Positions 33,921 through 42,773 are shown, counted from the first letter of the stretch. The stretch: DNA of 64,000 nt from Actinospineispora eucalypti (GCA_014208095.1 JACHMT010000007.1:124001-188000); one strand, 5' to 3'. The notes: generated from the letters alone by a model not told the origin. Translations and numbers: made by a program.

Positions 33921-35729
33921 CTAACGCCCGGCGGCGTAGCCCTGGGAGCCGCGCGGGTTGGCGGCGGCGGCCAGGTGACCGGGCTCGCGGGCCACGGCGG
34001 AGAGCCGGCCCACGCTCCACGGCTCCCGCTCCACCACCCGGTGGCCCCGGCGGCGCAGCTCGGCCAGCACCTCCGGGGCGAACCGGTTCTCGGCGGCGAC
34101 CTGGCCGGGATGCGCGGCCCGGGGAAAGAACGAGCCGGGGAAGTGCTCGCTGTGCAGCGCAGGCGCCTCGATCGCCGCCTGCAGGCCCAGCCCGCCGTGC
34201 ACCAGGGCCAGGAAGAAGTGCAGGCTCCACTGGTCCTGCTGGTCCCCGCCCGGGGTGCCGAAGGCCAGCCACGGCTCCCCGTCGCGCAGCGCGAAGCTCG
34301 GCGACAGCGTGGTGCGCGGCCGCGCCCCCGGGCGCAGGGAGTTCGGCAGGCCCTGGTCCAGGGCGAACATCTGGCCCCGGGTGCCCAGAGCGAACCCCAG
34401 CGCGGGAATCGTCGGCGAGCTCTGCAGCCACCCGCCGCTCGGCGTCGCGGAGACCATGTTGCCCCAGCGGTCCACCACGTCCAGGTGGCAGGTGTCCCCG
34501 TTCACCCGGCCGCTGGCCGCGACCCTGGTCGGCTCGCCGACACCGAGCCCGGCCATGCCGAGCCCTCCCGCGCCGACCAGTTCTCCCCCACCGGAGCTCG
34601 CGTACGCGGGCAGCCTCGGCGCGCGGCCGCCCGGGCTCCCCGGCCGCAGCTCGTCGCTGGCCGACGGGCCGATCAGCGCCCGCCGCTGTGTGGTGTAACC
34701 GGCGTTGAGCAGCAGGGGCAACGTGTCCGGCTCGGCGCTGTCGCCGTACCAGGCCTCCCGGTCGGCGAACGCCAGCTTGGCCGCCTCGATCACCACGTGC
34801 AGGTAGTCCGGCGAGCCGTAGCCCAGTTCCCCGGAGCCGAGGCCCATCCCGTCCAGCAGGGCCAGCTGCTGGCCGAACACCGGGCCCTGGCCCCACAGGT
34901 CGGTCTTGAGCACCTGGTAGCGCCCGGCGTAGTCGAACCGCACCGGCTGCTCCACGGTCGCCGACCACCGGGCCAGGTCGTCGGCGGTGAGCAGCCCGGC
35001 GTGCTCCCGGCCGGAGGTGTCCAGCCAGGCCCGGCCGGCGCTGAACCGCCCGATCTCCTCGGCCACCCAGCCCCGGTACCAGGCGTCCCGGGCCGCCGAG
35101 ATCCCCGCCTCTCGGCTCGGCCGGCCGCGCGCCTCCTCGGCCAGCCGCCGGTAGGTCTCGGCCAGTGCCGGGTTGGTCATCCAGGCACCCGCCGCCGGCG
35201 CGGCGCCTCCGGGCAGCCAGGCCGCCGCCGAGGTCGGCCAGTGCTCGGTGAACAGCTCGTCCACCAGCTCGATCGTCGCGGCGGCGGTGGCCGGCAGCGG
35301 GTAACCGGCGGTGGCGTAGGAGATCGCGTAGTCCAGCACCTCGGGCAGGCCCCAGCTGCCCCACCGTTCGAGCAGCAGCGTCCAGACGCCGAACGCGCCG
35401 GGCACGGTGGCCGCCAGCGGTCCGGTACCAGGCATCAGGTCCAGGCCCAGCCCCTCCAGATGGGCGATGGTGGCGGCCGCCGGCGCCACGCCCTGCCCGC
35501 ACACCACGTGCGCCGCGCCCTCCCGGGCGTCCCAGAGCAGCAGCGGGACCTCGCCGGCCGGGCCGTTCATGTGCGGCTCGACCACCTGGAGCACGAATCC
35601 GGCGGCGGCGGCCGCGTCGAACGCGTTGCCGCCGCGTTCCAGCACGCTCATCGCGGTGCCGGAGGCCAGCCAGTGGGTGGACGCGGCCATACCGAACTGG
35701 CCCAGGAGCTGCGGTCGAGGAGGTGTCAC
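33921..35729 (-). CDS. gamma-glutamyltransferase family protein
   Basis: A 602-residue Ntn-hydrolase precursor. The autocleavage/nucleophile site is the Thr in NGDTCHLDVVDRWGNMVSAT, aligned to TTH of classical enzymes (second Thr is Cys here). GNAFDAAAAAGFVLQVVEPHMNG is the large-subunit start motif, with FGTPGGDQQDQW near the C-terminus. No signal peptide is evident, so it may be cytoplasmic. The GTG start overlaps the iclR stop (GTGA). It may cleave or transfer gamma-glutamyl groups or process a cephalosporin-like acyl substrate; the substrate is unproven. Confidence 0.92.
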   Translation of the reverse strand: MTPPRPQLLGQFGMAASTHWLASGTAMSVLERGGNAFDAAAAAGFVLQVVEPHMNGPAGEVPLLLWDAREGAAHVVCGQGVAPAAATIAHLEGLGLDLMPGTGPLAATVPGAFGVWTLLLERWGSWGLPEVLDYAISYATAGYPLPATAAATIELVDELFTEHWPTSAAAWLPGGAAPAAGAWMTNPALAETYRRLAEEARGRPSREAGISAARDAWYRGWVAEEIGRFSAGRAWLDTSGREHAGLLTADDLARWSATVEQPVRFDYAGRYQVLKTDLWGQGPVFGQQLALLDGMGLGSGELGYGSPDYLHVVIEAAKLAFADREAWYGDSAEPDTLPLLLNAGYTTQRRALIGPSASDELRPGSPGGRAPRLPAYASSGGGELVGAGGLGMAGLGVGEPTRVAASGRVNGDTCHLDVVDRWGNMVSATPSGGWLQSSPTIPALGFALGTRGQMFALDQGLPNSLRPGARPRTTLSPSFALRDGEPWLAFGTPGGDQQDQWSLHFFLALVHGGLGLQAAIEAPALHSEHFPGSFFPRAAHPGQVAAENRFAPEVLAELRRRGHRVVEREPWSVGRLSAVAREPGHLAAAANPRGSQGYAAGR

Positions 35730-36430
35730 AGAGTAGACAGCGTACGTGTGACGTCGCGCGCGGCGCGAGCCACCAACTCGCCCGTGCCCTTCGGCGGCGC
35801 CTGGTGGCTGAACAGCACCGAGATCGACGCCAACAGGCCGCTCCGGGTCGACACCGAGGCGGCGAAGCAGTACACCCCTGGCGCCACGTCCTGATGGTCG
35901 ATGGCCAGCGCGGAGTGGTCGGTCAGCCGGTCCCGGACGCGCTTCCACTCCCGCCAGGAGTACCCGGGCGGAAGCAGGTGCGGGGGTTGCGCGGCCAGCA
36001 GTACCTGCCCGACGGCCGTGCGCACCACCCGTTCGTCGGCGATGCTCAGGTGCTGGCTGTTCTCCGCGCCCGTGCCGGCGCCGGCCACCACCCGCATCTC
36101 GCCGCCGTCCAGCACCGCCACCATCGCGGCGGCCGCGGTGAGGCGGGCCAGGGTCCGGCACGGCACCAGCGATGCCCGGCGCAGCGCCGGGTCCGGCTGC
36201 CAGCCCCGCCCCAGCCGGGCCAGCGTGCGGCCGATGTAGTAGCGCTGGTTGTGCCGCTGCACCGCCCCACGCGCGACCAGCTGCTCCAGCAGCCGGTGGG
36301 TGGTGGCCTTGGGCAGGCCGCTGTCCCGCGCCAGCTCGGACAGCCCGGCCCCGTGCTCGGCCCGGGACAACGTCTCCAACAGATCGAACGCGCCGTCCAG
36401 CACGCCCCTGCCGCCACCCTCGGTGGTCAT
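35726..36430 (-). CDS. IclR family transcriptional regulator
   Basis: A 234-residue protein: N-terminal winged helix (GVLDGAFDLLETLSRAEHGAGLSELARDSGLPKATTHRLLEQLVARGAV) and a GAF-like effector domain (LTAAAAMVAVLDGGEMRVVAGAGTG ... VYCFAASVSTRSGLLASISVLF). It is the upstream, translationally coupled partner of the gamma-glutamyltransferase gene and probably controls it. The ATG is chosen; a GTG two codons earlier is possible. Confidence 0.93.
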   Translation of the reverse strand: MTTEGGGRGVLDGAFDLLETLSRAEHGAGLSELARDSGLPKATTHRLLEQLVARGAVQRHNQRYYIGRTLARLGRGWQPDPALRRASLVPCRTLARLTAAAAMVAVLDGGEMRVVAGAGTGAENSQHLSIADERVVRTAVGQVLLAAQPPHLLPPGYSWREWKRVRDRLTDHSALAIDHQDVAPGVYCFAASVSTRSGLLASISVLFSHQAPPKGTGELVARAARDVTRTLSTL

Positions 36431-36541
36431 CTCCACCTCGCACGCCCGTGCCCAGGCCAACCGTCCTAGCGTACCGACCGGACGTGATATCTGGGGTCCA
36501 CTCAGCGGACCGATGCCTTGTTGACACCACTCCCCGAACGG

Positions 36542-37633
36542 ATGATCAGCCGGGATCGCGACCGGGGGGTGCTGGTGGTGAACGTGCCGCTGCGCCTGCT
36601 GTCGTCCCTGCTCATGGCGGTGCCGCTGGTGACGGCGGCGGGCGTCCAGGCGAGCCCGTCTTCGACCACGCCCGGCGGTCAGGTCACGGTCACCGGGTCG
36701 GGATTCGACTGCGCGACCCCGGACCTGCCGAGCCGGGCCGTGGAGGTCTACGCGACCGGCCCGTCGAGTGACCCCGCCAACCGTCCCGCGCCGGTCCAGG
36801 TGGAACCGGACCAGTTCGGCTATTTCCGGGCCACACTCATCTTCCCGCCGACCGCGCCGTCCGGCGAGTACACCGTTGCGGCCTGGTGTGCGGCGGGGAC
36901 GCACGACGGGCCGGGCATAACGACGAAGGTCACCGTGACCGCGCCGCCGGAGGAGCTGCGGCTGAGCCCCGGCTCGGTCGCCGCCGGCGGGTCGGTCACC
37001 GCCACCGGCAGCGGGTTCGTGAAGTGCGCGGCCGCCGGCGCCCGGGTGGCCATCCGGTTCGAGGACGCCACCGGCACCGCCCTCACCGACACCGCGGTCA
37101 CGGCGGCGGGCACCTTCAGCGCGAGCTTCCGGGTGCCGGCGGGCACGCCGCCGGCCGGGTACGGCGTCGCCGCCGAGTGCACCGCCACCGAGACCGGCGA
37201 GTACGCCTCCGCCCCCCTCACCGTCACAGCAGCCCCGCGAACCACCACCCCGGGCCCGACCACGCCCCGCACGGCCTCACCGGACACCGGGACCCCGGAG
37301 ACCGGGACCCCGGGCACCGGGCAGGGGTCGAGCGGCACCCCGGGCGGGCCGGGTACCTACACCGAGGGGCCTGATCCGTCGGGGCTGTTGGTGCTGCTCG
37401 CGGTGGTCGCCGCGCTGGTCGGCGGAGCAGTGCTGGTCCGGAAGCTGCTGCGCGGACGACCCGGCAAGTCGCCCGGGCCGCCGCCGGTGATCCACGCCAG
37501 CGCCGGGCCGCCCGAGCCCGGGACGACGCGGCTGCGCACCGGGCCGGGCCGGGCGCTGGCGATCCGGGTGCTGGCGCGCTCCGAACCCGGCGAGACCCGG
37601 GTGCGGGGCAGTGGTGGGGAGTGGTCGGAATGA
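36542..37633 (+). CDS. cell-surface protein with two Ig/IPT-like repeats
   Basis: A 363-residue protein: signal peptide (LRLLSSLLMAVPLVTAAGVQA), two similar beta-sandwich repeats (first SSTTPGGQVTVTGSGFDCA..., second LSPGSVAAGGSVTATGSGFVKCA...), a Thr/Pro/Gly-rich wall-spanning linker, one membrane helix (GLLVLLAVVAALVGGAVLV) and a basic cytoplasmic tail of about 70 residues. Each repeat has two cysteines, probably a disulfide. The start is uncertain (GTG at 36569 or 36578 are alternatives). It is the first gene of the vWA-PP2C-kinase operon, so it may be the sensor of that system. Confidence 0.78.
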   Translation: MISRDRDRGVLVVNVPLRLLSSLLMAVPLVTAAGVQASPSSTTPGGQVTVTGSGFDCATPDLPSRAVEVYATGPSSDPANRPAPVQVEPDQFGYFRATLIFPPTAPSGEYTVAAWCAAGTHDGPGITTKVTVTAPPEELRLSPGSVAAGGSVTATGSGFVKCAAAGARVAIRFEDATGTALTDTAVTAAGTFSASFRVPAGTPPAGYGVAAECTATETGEYASAPLTVTAAPRTTTPGPTTPRTASPDTGTPETGTPGTGQGSSGTPGGPGTYTEGPDPSGLLVLLAVVAALVGGAVLVRKLLRGRPGKSPGPPPVIHASAGPPEPGTTRLRTGPGRALAIRVLARSEPGETRVRGSGGEWSE

Positions 37634-37640
37634 GTCCGAG

Positions 37641-38405
37641 ATGAGCGCCGGGCCGACCCTGGCGACGGTGCTCGGCTCCGGCGACACGGGCCGGGCCGGC
37701 ACCGAGGTGCGCGGCGGGATGGCGCGGGCGAAGACCGCCGAGGACAACCTGGACGTCGGGCACGGCCCGCCGACCTTCCGCCTGTTCGAGGAACACGTCG
37801 CGGACGCACTGGTCGCCCAGCTGAACTCGCCGGTGGCCGACCTCGTGCTGGACGGCTGGCGCAAGTACCGGGAGCTCATCAAGGCCGCCGAGGACAGCCG
37901 GAACAACCCCGGATCACCCGCGGCCGTGGAGCTCGCCACCCACGAGATCGGGGTGACCAACCGGTATCCGGTGGACGTGTACGTCAACGGCAACCTGGTC
38001 AAGACGTTGGCCTTCGAGCTGGCGGTGTTCCTGGAGCTGCACAGCGTGGTCGCCGAGCTGCGGGACGGCCGGCTGGTCGCGGTGCGGGCCGGGGAGCTGC
38101 GGGCCGGCGCGCGGCTCGCGCTGGACGGCGTGACGCTCGCCGAGGGCACGCTGCCGCTCGCGGTAGCTCCCCTGGTCCCACTCGGCGCGGGCCTGGAGCT
38201 GGTGCCCGCCCGACCGGCTTCCGCGGCATCGAGCCCCGGCCCGGCTGCCCCGGCACCGCATGCCGGCCCGACTCCGTCCCCGGCGACGCAATCCGCCCCG
38301 GCGACGACGCCACCGAGTCCCTCGGGCGCCCCGTGGTGGACGAAGACATCCACCCCCTCGACCTCGGCGACGCCCAAGGAGACCCCCTGGTGGGAGCGCA
38401 CATGA
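37641..38405 (+). CDS. unknown protein of the vWA-PP2C-kinase operon
   Basis: A 254-residue protein. The first 170 residues look folded and soluble (FRLFEEHVADALVAQLNSPVADLVLDGWRKYRELIKAAEDS; NRYPVDVYVNGNLVKTLAFELAVFLELHSVVAELRDGRL) and contain a strand-rich segment; the last 80 are Pro/Ala/Thr-rich and end PWWERT. No membrane helix or signal peptide. It starts 7 bp after the surface protein gene and its stop overlaps the next start (ATGA). I do not recognise the family; an adaptor is plausible from position only. Confidence 0.72.
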   Translation: MSAGPTLATVLGSGDTGRAGTEVRGGMARAKTAEDNLDVGHGPPTFRLFEEHVADALVAQLNSPVADLVLDGWRKYRELIKAAEDSRNNPGSPAAVELATHEIGVTNRYPVDVYVNGNLVKTLAFELAVFLELHSVVAELRDGRLVAVRAGELRAGARLALDGVTLAEGTLPLAVAPLVPLGAGLELVPARPASAASSPGPAAPAPHAGPTPSPATQSAPATTPPSPSGAPWWTKTSTPSTSATPKETPWWERT

Positions 38406-38746
38406 ACCGAGACTGGCGCGCGCTCCCCCTCGCACCGGTGTACGCGCTGCTGATCACCTCGGCGCTGGTGCTGCTGGGCGGCGCGGTGCTGCAGAGCCCC
38501 ACCACCCGGGTCCGGTTCCTGGACGTTCCGGAACTACCGCACCGGCCGTTCTCCGTGGCCCTGGTCAACGAGCGGGACAACCGGCTGCTGGGCACCGGCC
38601 TGGTCGACGACTCCCGTGAGGTCTCGTTCGTGACCCCGACGGAGAGCGCGCAACTCTGCGTCATCCCCCCGGCAACTCCGTCGATATGCCAGCCCGTCCG
38701 CGCCAACGCCGAGGAGCTGACCTTCCCGGCCCGGAGGCCCCGATGA
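38402..38746 (+). CDS. small membrane-anchored protein of the same operon
   Basis: A 114-residue protein with an N-terminal membrane helix (LPLAPVYALLITSALVLLGGAVL) and an extracellular beta-rich part (RVRFLDVPELPHRPFSVALVNERDNRLLGTG) with two cysteines (LCVIPPATPSIC), probably disulfide-bonded. It overlaps both neighbouring genes by four bases. The family is not recognised. Confidence 0.72.
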   Translation: MNRDWRALPLAPVYALLITSALVLLGGAVLQSPTTRVRFLDVPELPHRPFSVALVNERDNRLLGTGLVDDSREVSFVTPTESAQLCVIPPATPSICQPVRANAEELTFPARRPR

Positions 38747-39342
38747 GCCGCCCGGCGGTGCTGGCCGCCAGCCTGCTCTGCGCGCTGCCCGGCGGCTGGC
38801 TGGCCAGCCTGGCCTGGACGCTGACCACTCCCGTCCGGGTCGCCCTGGTGCTGACCGGCGCACTGGTCGGCGCGGCGGTGGCCGCCCTGGCGGTGACCGG
38901 TCCGTCCCCCGCCCGGCCCGGCCCGGCTCGGCCCCCCGAATCCCGGGCGAACGGACCCGGACGGCGCCCGCCGGCCGCGGGGGCTCCGTCCGACACCGCT
39001 CTGCCCCGCCACCGGACGGCCGACCGCGCCGTCTCCCGCCACGTCGCGAGCGGCTCCGCCGATCCGTCCCCGCCGGACCCGCACCCCGCCGGGCCAGACG
39101 ACGCCGGGCCGGTTGGCCCCTGGCCGGACGGCGGGGACCGGGCCGAGCGGGCGGCGCTGATCGCGCAGTGCCCCCGGTGCGGCGAGCTGCGCCTGGACTC
39201 CGGCCGCAACGGCCCGGCCTACCGGTTCCGGTGCGGCAACCCGGGCTGCGGCCACGCCTGGACCTGGCACCCGGACGAGCCGTGGCCGCCGGTGGTGGTG
39301 CGCCGGAACCTGCCGAGCCGAACCGACCGGAAGCCGGGCTGA
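38743..39342 (+). CDS. membrane protein with C-terminal zinc ribbon
   Basis: A 199-residue protein: two N-terminal membrane helices (AVLAASLLCALPGGWLASLAW; VALVLTGALVGAAVAALAV), a Pro-rich disordered middle and a C-terminal zinc ribbon CPRCGELRL...FRCGNPGCGHAW (CxxC...CxxxxC). Its ATG overlaps the previous stop (ATGA). It is followed after 16 bp by the vWA gene. A membrane scaffold that binds a partner by its zinc ribbon is a reasonable inference. Confidence 0.75.
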   Translation: MSRPAVLAASLLCALPGGWLASLAWTLTTPVRVALVLTGALVGAAVAALAVTGPSPARPGPARPPESRANGPGRRPPAAGAPSDTALPRHRTADRAVSRHVASGSADPSPPDPHPAGPDDAGPVGPWPDGGDRAERAALIAQCPRCGELRLDSGRNGPAYRFRCGNPGCGHAWTWHPDEPWPPVVVRRNLPSRTDRKPG

Positions 39343-39358
39343 CCAGAAACGGGAGAAC

Positions 39359-40225
39359 ATGTCCGAAACCACCTACAGCCGGTCGGTCACTCGGTCCGAC
39401 CCCGGGTGCATCGCCGTGCTCCTGGACCGCTCCGACTCGATGAAGACGCCGTGGTCCGGGACGGGTTCCTCGATGGCCGTCGGCGCGGCCCTGGCGCTGA
39501 ACAACATCTTGTTGGACCTGTGCATCACCGGCACCGCCGAGGTGAACCAACCGGTACGGCACTACTTCGACGTCGGCGTGTTCGGCTACGGCGCCTGTCT
39601 GACCAACCCCGGCGAGGGTGTCGAGTCGGCGTTCGGCGGGGCGTTGGCCGGGCGCGGGCTGGTCCCGCTGCCGGAGCTCGCGGACAACCCGCTGACCGTG
39701 CGCGAGGAGCCGTCGGTGGATCGGATGGCGGCCAGCTCGATGATCCCGATCTGGGTCGAGCCGGTGCACGGCTACCGCACCCCGATGTGCGAGGCGATCG
39801 CGGTGGTCGGCGACCACGTGCTGGACTGGGCGCAGAAGCACCGCGACTCGTTCCCGCCGATCGTCATCAACATCACCGACGGGATGGTGACGGACAGCCC
39901 GTACCGGGGCGCCCGGCTGGAGGAGTGGGTCCAGCGGCTCACCTCGATCCGCACCAACGACGGGCCGGCGCTGTTCTTCAACGTCTTCCTCTCCCCCGCC
40001 CACGCCCCCGAGGTGCTCTTTCCCGCTCGCGCGGCGGGCCTGCCCGAGCCCGGCCCGCTGCTGTTCGGCCTGAGCAGCGAACTTCCCGCGCCGATGCTGG
40101 AGAACGCCCGGGCGGACGGCGTGGACGTGCGGCCGGGGGCGCGCGGGCTGGCGTTCAACGTGGGCCGGTCCACCCTGCTCCGGGTGCTGCAGATCGGCAC
40201 CCGCGTCCCCGGCCGGCCCTACTAG
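39359..40225 (+). CDS. vWA-domain protein (TerY-like)
   Basis: A 288-residue cytoplasmic protein consisting of one von Willebrand A domain. The metal-ion-dependent adhesion site is complete: DRSDS (residues about 24-28), the Thr in GYRTPM and the Asp in NITDGM. No membrane helix. GGGAG precedes the ATG. It is followed by a PP2C phosphatase and a protein kinase, the vWA-PP2C-kinase triad known from tellurium-resistance-type (TerY-P) and other stress-signalling loci. The vWA protein probably is the phosphorylated scaffold; this role is inferred. Confidence 0.88.
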   Translation: MSETTYSRSVTRSDPGCIAVLLDRSDSMKTPWSGTGSSMAVGAALALNNILLDLCITGTAEVNQPVRHYFDVGVFGYGACLTNPGEGVESAFGGALAGRGLVPLPELADNPLTVREEPSVDRMAASSMIPIWVEPVHGYRTPMCEAIAVVGDHVLDWAQKHRDSFPPIVINITDGMVTDSPYRGARLEEWVQRLTSIRTNDGPALFFNVFLSPAHAPEVLFPARAAGLPEPGPLLFGLSSELPAPMLENARADGVDVRPGARGLAFNVGRSTLLRVLQIGTRVPGRPY

Positions 40226-40295
40226 CGTGGAACGCGCATTCCGAGCGGGCGCCCAGTTCGGCGCACGCGGGCGACACTGGTCCGTGATCCCGACC

Positions 40296-41117
40296 ATGGT
40301 GACCTTCTACGCGCCGAAGGCGGGCAACGCCGAGCACGAGTGGGAGGACGGCGCGGCGACCGACCCGGGCGACCCGCTGGCCGGTCGCAACCCCCGGTTC
40401 GCGGTGGCCGACGGCGCCACCGAGGGCTTCGGCTCGGCACGCTGGGCCGCGGCGCTCACCGCCGGCTTCCTGGGCAACGGGGCCGAGCGCCCACCCCCAC
40501 TGAGCCACGGGCCGCTGGGTGAGTGGCTGGTCCGCGCGCAGGAACGGTGGAACCGGGACCCGGCCCTGGCCGGCGCGAACGAGCTGGCCCGGTTGAAGGC
40601 CGCCCGGGTGGGTTCGTTCGCCACCTTCCTGGGGTGCGAGCTGACCGGGCTGGCCGGTCCGTCACCGGGCTGGCACGCGATCGGGCTGGGCGACACGGTG
40701 CTGTTCCAGGTCCGGGGCCGGCGGCTGGTCACCCAGGCCCCGCCGATCCCCCCGGACGGCTTCGGGGTGAACCCGGACGGCATCTCCACCAAGCCCGAGC
40801 GCCTCGCCGCCACGTTGGACCGGCTCGAGTACCACTCCGGCCGGCTGGCCGAGGGCGACCGGCTCTACCTGGCCACGGACGCGCTGGCGCAGTGGCTGGC
40901 CGGCGCCGCGCACAGCGGCGCGCACAGCGGCGGGCACGGCGGCGGGCATGGCCGCGGGTCGCCGTGGCCGGCGCTGGCCGCGCTGGAGCACCCGGCCACG
41001 TTCCGGGCGCTGGTCACCGAGCTGCGCCGGACGGGCGCGATGGTGAACGACGACGTCACGCTGCTGCGGGTACACCTGGCGGCCGGGCCGCCCCGGCATC
41101 TGGTGGTGTGCGGGTAG
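40296..41117 (+). CDS. PP2C-family protein phosphatase
   Basis: A 273-residue soluble PP2C: metal-site Asp in RFAVADGATEG (DG motif), the IGLGDTVLFQV strand, YLATDALAQWL and the final MVNDDVTLLRV (DD motif). All four metal-binding Asp positions are present. A His/Gly-rich loop (AHSGAHSGGHGGGHG) near residue 210 interrupts the fold and may bind metal. The start is uncertain: ATG 40296 fits the domain edge, GTG 40227 lies directly after the vWA stop. It should reverse the action of the adjoining kinase. Confidence 0.86.
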   Translation: MVTFYAPKAGNAEHEWEDGAATDPGDPLAGRNPRFAVADGATEGFGSARWAAALTAGFLGNGAERPPPLSHGPLGEWLVRAQERWNRDPALAGANELARLKAARVGSFATFLGCELTGLAGPSPGWHAIGLGDTVLFQVRGRRLVTQAPPIPPDGFGVNPDGISTKPERLAATLDRLEYHSGRLAEGDRLYLATDALAQWLAGAAHSGAHSGGHGGGHGRGSPWPALAALEHPATFRALVTELRRTGAMVNDDVTLLRVHLAAGPPRHLVVCG

Positions 41118-42311
41118 ATGTCGGATTTCCCCAGCAAGGAGGACTACCTGAAGGCGGTCCAGCATTCCGAGGCGTTCCGCTGCGCGGAGCTGCGGAGCGC
41201 GGAGTTCGCGCTGCACCCGGTCTGGCGGATTCCCAGCCCGGCCTCGGGCACCAGTGCGGTGGTGTTCAAGGCGGTGCTGGACGGCGAGGAGCAGGCGCTG
41301 CGCTTCCCCACCCGGGCCGGCGCCTGCCACCGGGACCGCTACACGGCGCTGCGCGACCACTTCCTCGGCCACCGGCTGACCGACTGCGTGGCCATGTCGC
41401 ACTGGGTGGACGACGCGATCACGGTGAACGGCCGCACCTGGCCGATGATCCGGATGACCTGGGTGAACGGCCGCACCCTGAACCGGCACGTCGAGGACCT
41501 GGTGGAGACCGGCGACACCGGCGCACTGGCCACCCTGGCCGGCACCTGGCGGGATCTGGTCCTGCGCCTGCAGGCGGCCGAGTTCGCGCACGGCGACCTG
41601 CAGCACGGCAACGTGCTGGTGGACGGTGCGGGGGTGCCCCGGCTGGTCGACTTCGACTGCTCGTGGATCGGCCGGTTCGCCGGGCAGCCCCCGCCGAGCG
41701 AGACCGGGCACCGCAACTACCAGCCGCCGGGCCGGCCGTGGGGCCCGCGGATGGACACCTTCCCCGGGCTGGTCATCTACCTGTCCCTGCTCGCGCTGTC
41801 CCGCAACCCAGCACCGTGGCGGAGCCTGCACGTCGGGGACAACCTGCTGTTCCAGCGCGACGACTTCCAGCCGCCGTTCCGCACGCCGACCTGGACGCAC
41901 CTGGCCGCCCTGCACGACCCGGAGGTGGACCACCTCGCCGACCGCCTGCGGGAGCAGTGCCATCCCGGCTCGCCCATCCCCGAGCTGCACGAACTGCTCA
42001 CCGGCGCCGCCACCCGCCCGTGGTGGGAACGCCTGGACCAGCCGGTCCCCTCAACCCCGCCGCCGCCCCGGGGGAAGCCCAAGCGGCCGAAACCATCGCC
42101 GACGCCACGCGCCTCGGCCAGGCCGACCACCAAGCGAGCGCCCCTGCACCGGCGCATCTCGCGGGCCTTGGGTGCGACGCTGGCCGGCCTGCTCACCTGT
42201 GGCTTCTTCACCGCGATGAGCCAGGGGCTGGGTGCGCCGCCGGCGACCGGGCTGCTGGCCGGGCTGGCGATGGGCATCCTGCTGGCGACGGCGGTGCTGG
42301 TGCGGCAGTGA
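41118..42311 (+). CDS. protein-kinase-like protein with membrane tail
   Basis: A 397-residue protein. The catalytic core has HGDLQHGNVLVDG (Asp and Asn of the catalytic loop) and LVDFDCSWIG (metal-binding Asp of a DFG-like motif written DFD). At the beta-3 position the usual Lys is Arg (EEQALRFPTR), which is odd. The C-terminus has a Pro/Lys-rich linker and two membrane helices (LGATLAGLLTCGFFTAM; GLLAGLAMGILLATAVLV). Its ATG directly follows the PP2C stop. It is the kinase of the triad, probably tethered to the membrane. Confidence 0.86.
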   Translation: MSDFPSKEDYLKAVQHSEAFRCAELRSAEFALHPVWRIPSPASGTSAVVFKAVLDGEEQALRFPTRAGACHRDRYTALRDHFLGHRLTDCVAMSHWVDDAITVNGRTWPMIRMTWVNGRTLNRHVEDLVETGDTGALATLAGTWRDLVLRLQAAEFAHGDLQHGNVLVDGAGVPRLVDFDCSWIGRFAGQPPPSETGHRNYQPPGRPWGPRMDTFPGLVIYLSLLALSRNPAPWRSLHVGDNLLFQRDDFQPPFRTPTWTHLAALHDPEVDHLADRLREQCHPGSPIPELHELLTGAATRPWWERLDQPVPSTPPPPRGKPKRPKPSPTPRASARPTTKRAPLHRRISRALGATLAGLLTCGFFTAMSQGLGAPPATGLLAGLAMGILLATAVLVRQ

Positions 42312-42312
42312 G

Positions 42313-42606
42313 CTACCGCGGGGTGTCGCAGTTGATGCACCGGTAGCGGTGGCCGACCATCGCCACCACAATCGCCACCACCACCCCGGCGACGGCCCAG
42401 TGGATGTTCGTGAAGATCCGGTCCACCGGCGGTGTCCCGCCGTGGCTGAGCACCCGGAGGAACCCGCTCTGCATCACCGTCATACCCACCCCGCCGAGGA
42501 AGGCGAGCACCGCGACCAGCGCGGCGACGGGGTTCACGTGGCCGGCGTAGTAGCGGCCGCCGCACTGCCGGCACGGACGCTTCCGCGTCACCGAGGTCTG
42601 CGCCAC
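42313..42606 (-). CDS. small membrane protein with split CxxC zinc motifs
   Basis: A 97-residue protein: CRQC near residue 12 and CINC near the end frame two membrane helices (VAALVAVLAFLGGVGMTVM; IHWAVAGVVVAIVVAMVG). The two CxxC pairs could meet on the cytoplasmic side as a zinc ribbon. It is convergent to the kinase gene with one base between. The GTG start lacks a good ribosome-binding site. The family is not recognised. Confidence 0.65.
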   Translation of the reverse strand: MAQTSVTRKRPCRQCGGRYYAGHVNPVAALVAVLAFLGGVGMTVMQSGFLRVLSHGGTPPVDRIFTNIHWAVAGVVVAIVVAMVGHRYRCINCDTPR

Positions 42607-42631
42607 GAACCGAGTGTGACGAGGGCACCGC

Positions 42632-42650
42632 ACCGGGTGAAGCACCCGGT
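42632..42650. repeat. 8-bp perfect stem with 3-base loop
   Basis: ACCGGGTG and CACCCGGT around AAG. It lies upstream of the small membrane protein gene, on the far side from the operon, and might be a promoter element or part of a terminator. Confidence 0.45.
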
Positions 42651-42720
42651 CCGCTGGGTGGACCGCCGCTGCCGGTGACCACCCTCACCCGACCTCACCG
42701 GTGGGCCAATGAGCGCACAG

Positions 42721-42748
42721 CCCGAGCAGGGGTCAGGATGTGCTCGGG
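42721..42748. promoter_or_regulatory. inverted repeat upstream of the FabG-type gene
   Basis: CCCGAGCA and TGCTCGGG are perfect 8-bp arms with a 12-base spacer, ending 25 bp before the GTG of the reductase gene. A repressor operator is plausible. Confidence 0.5.
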
Positions 42749-42773
42749 ATATTGACCGGAACGGGAGGTTTTG

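Noticed and set aside
36542-42606. Tellurium-resistance (Ter) operon
   Set aside because: The vWA-PP2C-kinase triad is shared with Ter loci, but no TerD, TerC, TerB or related gene is present.
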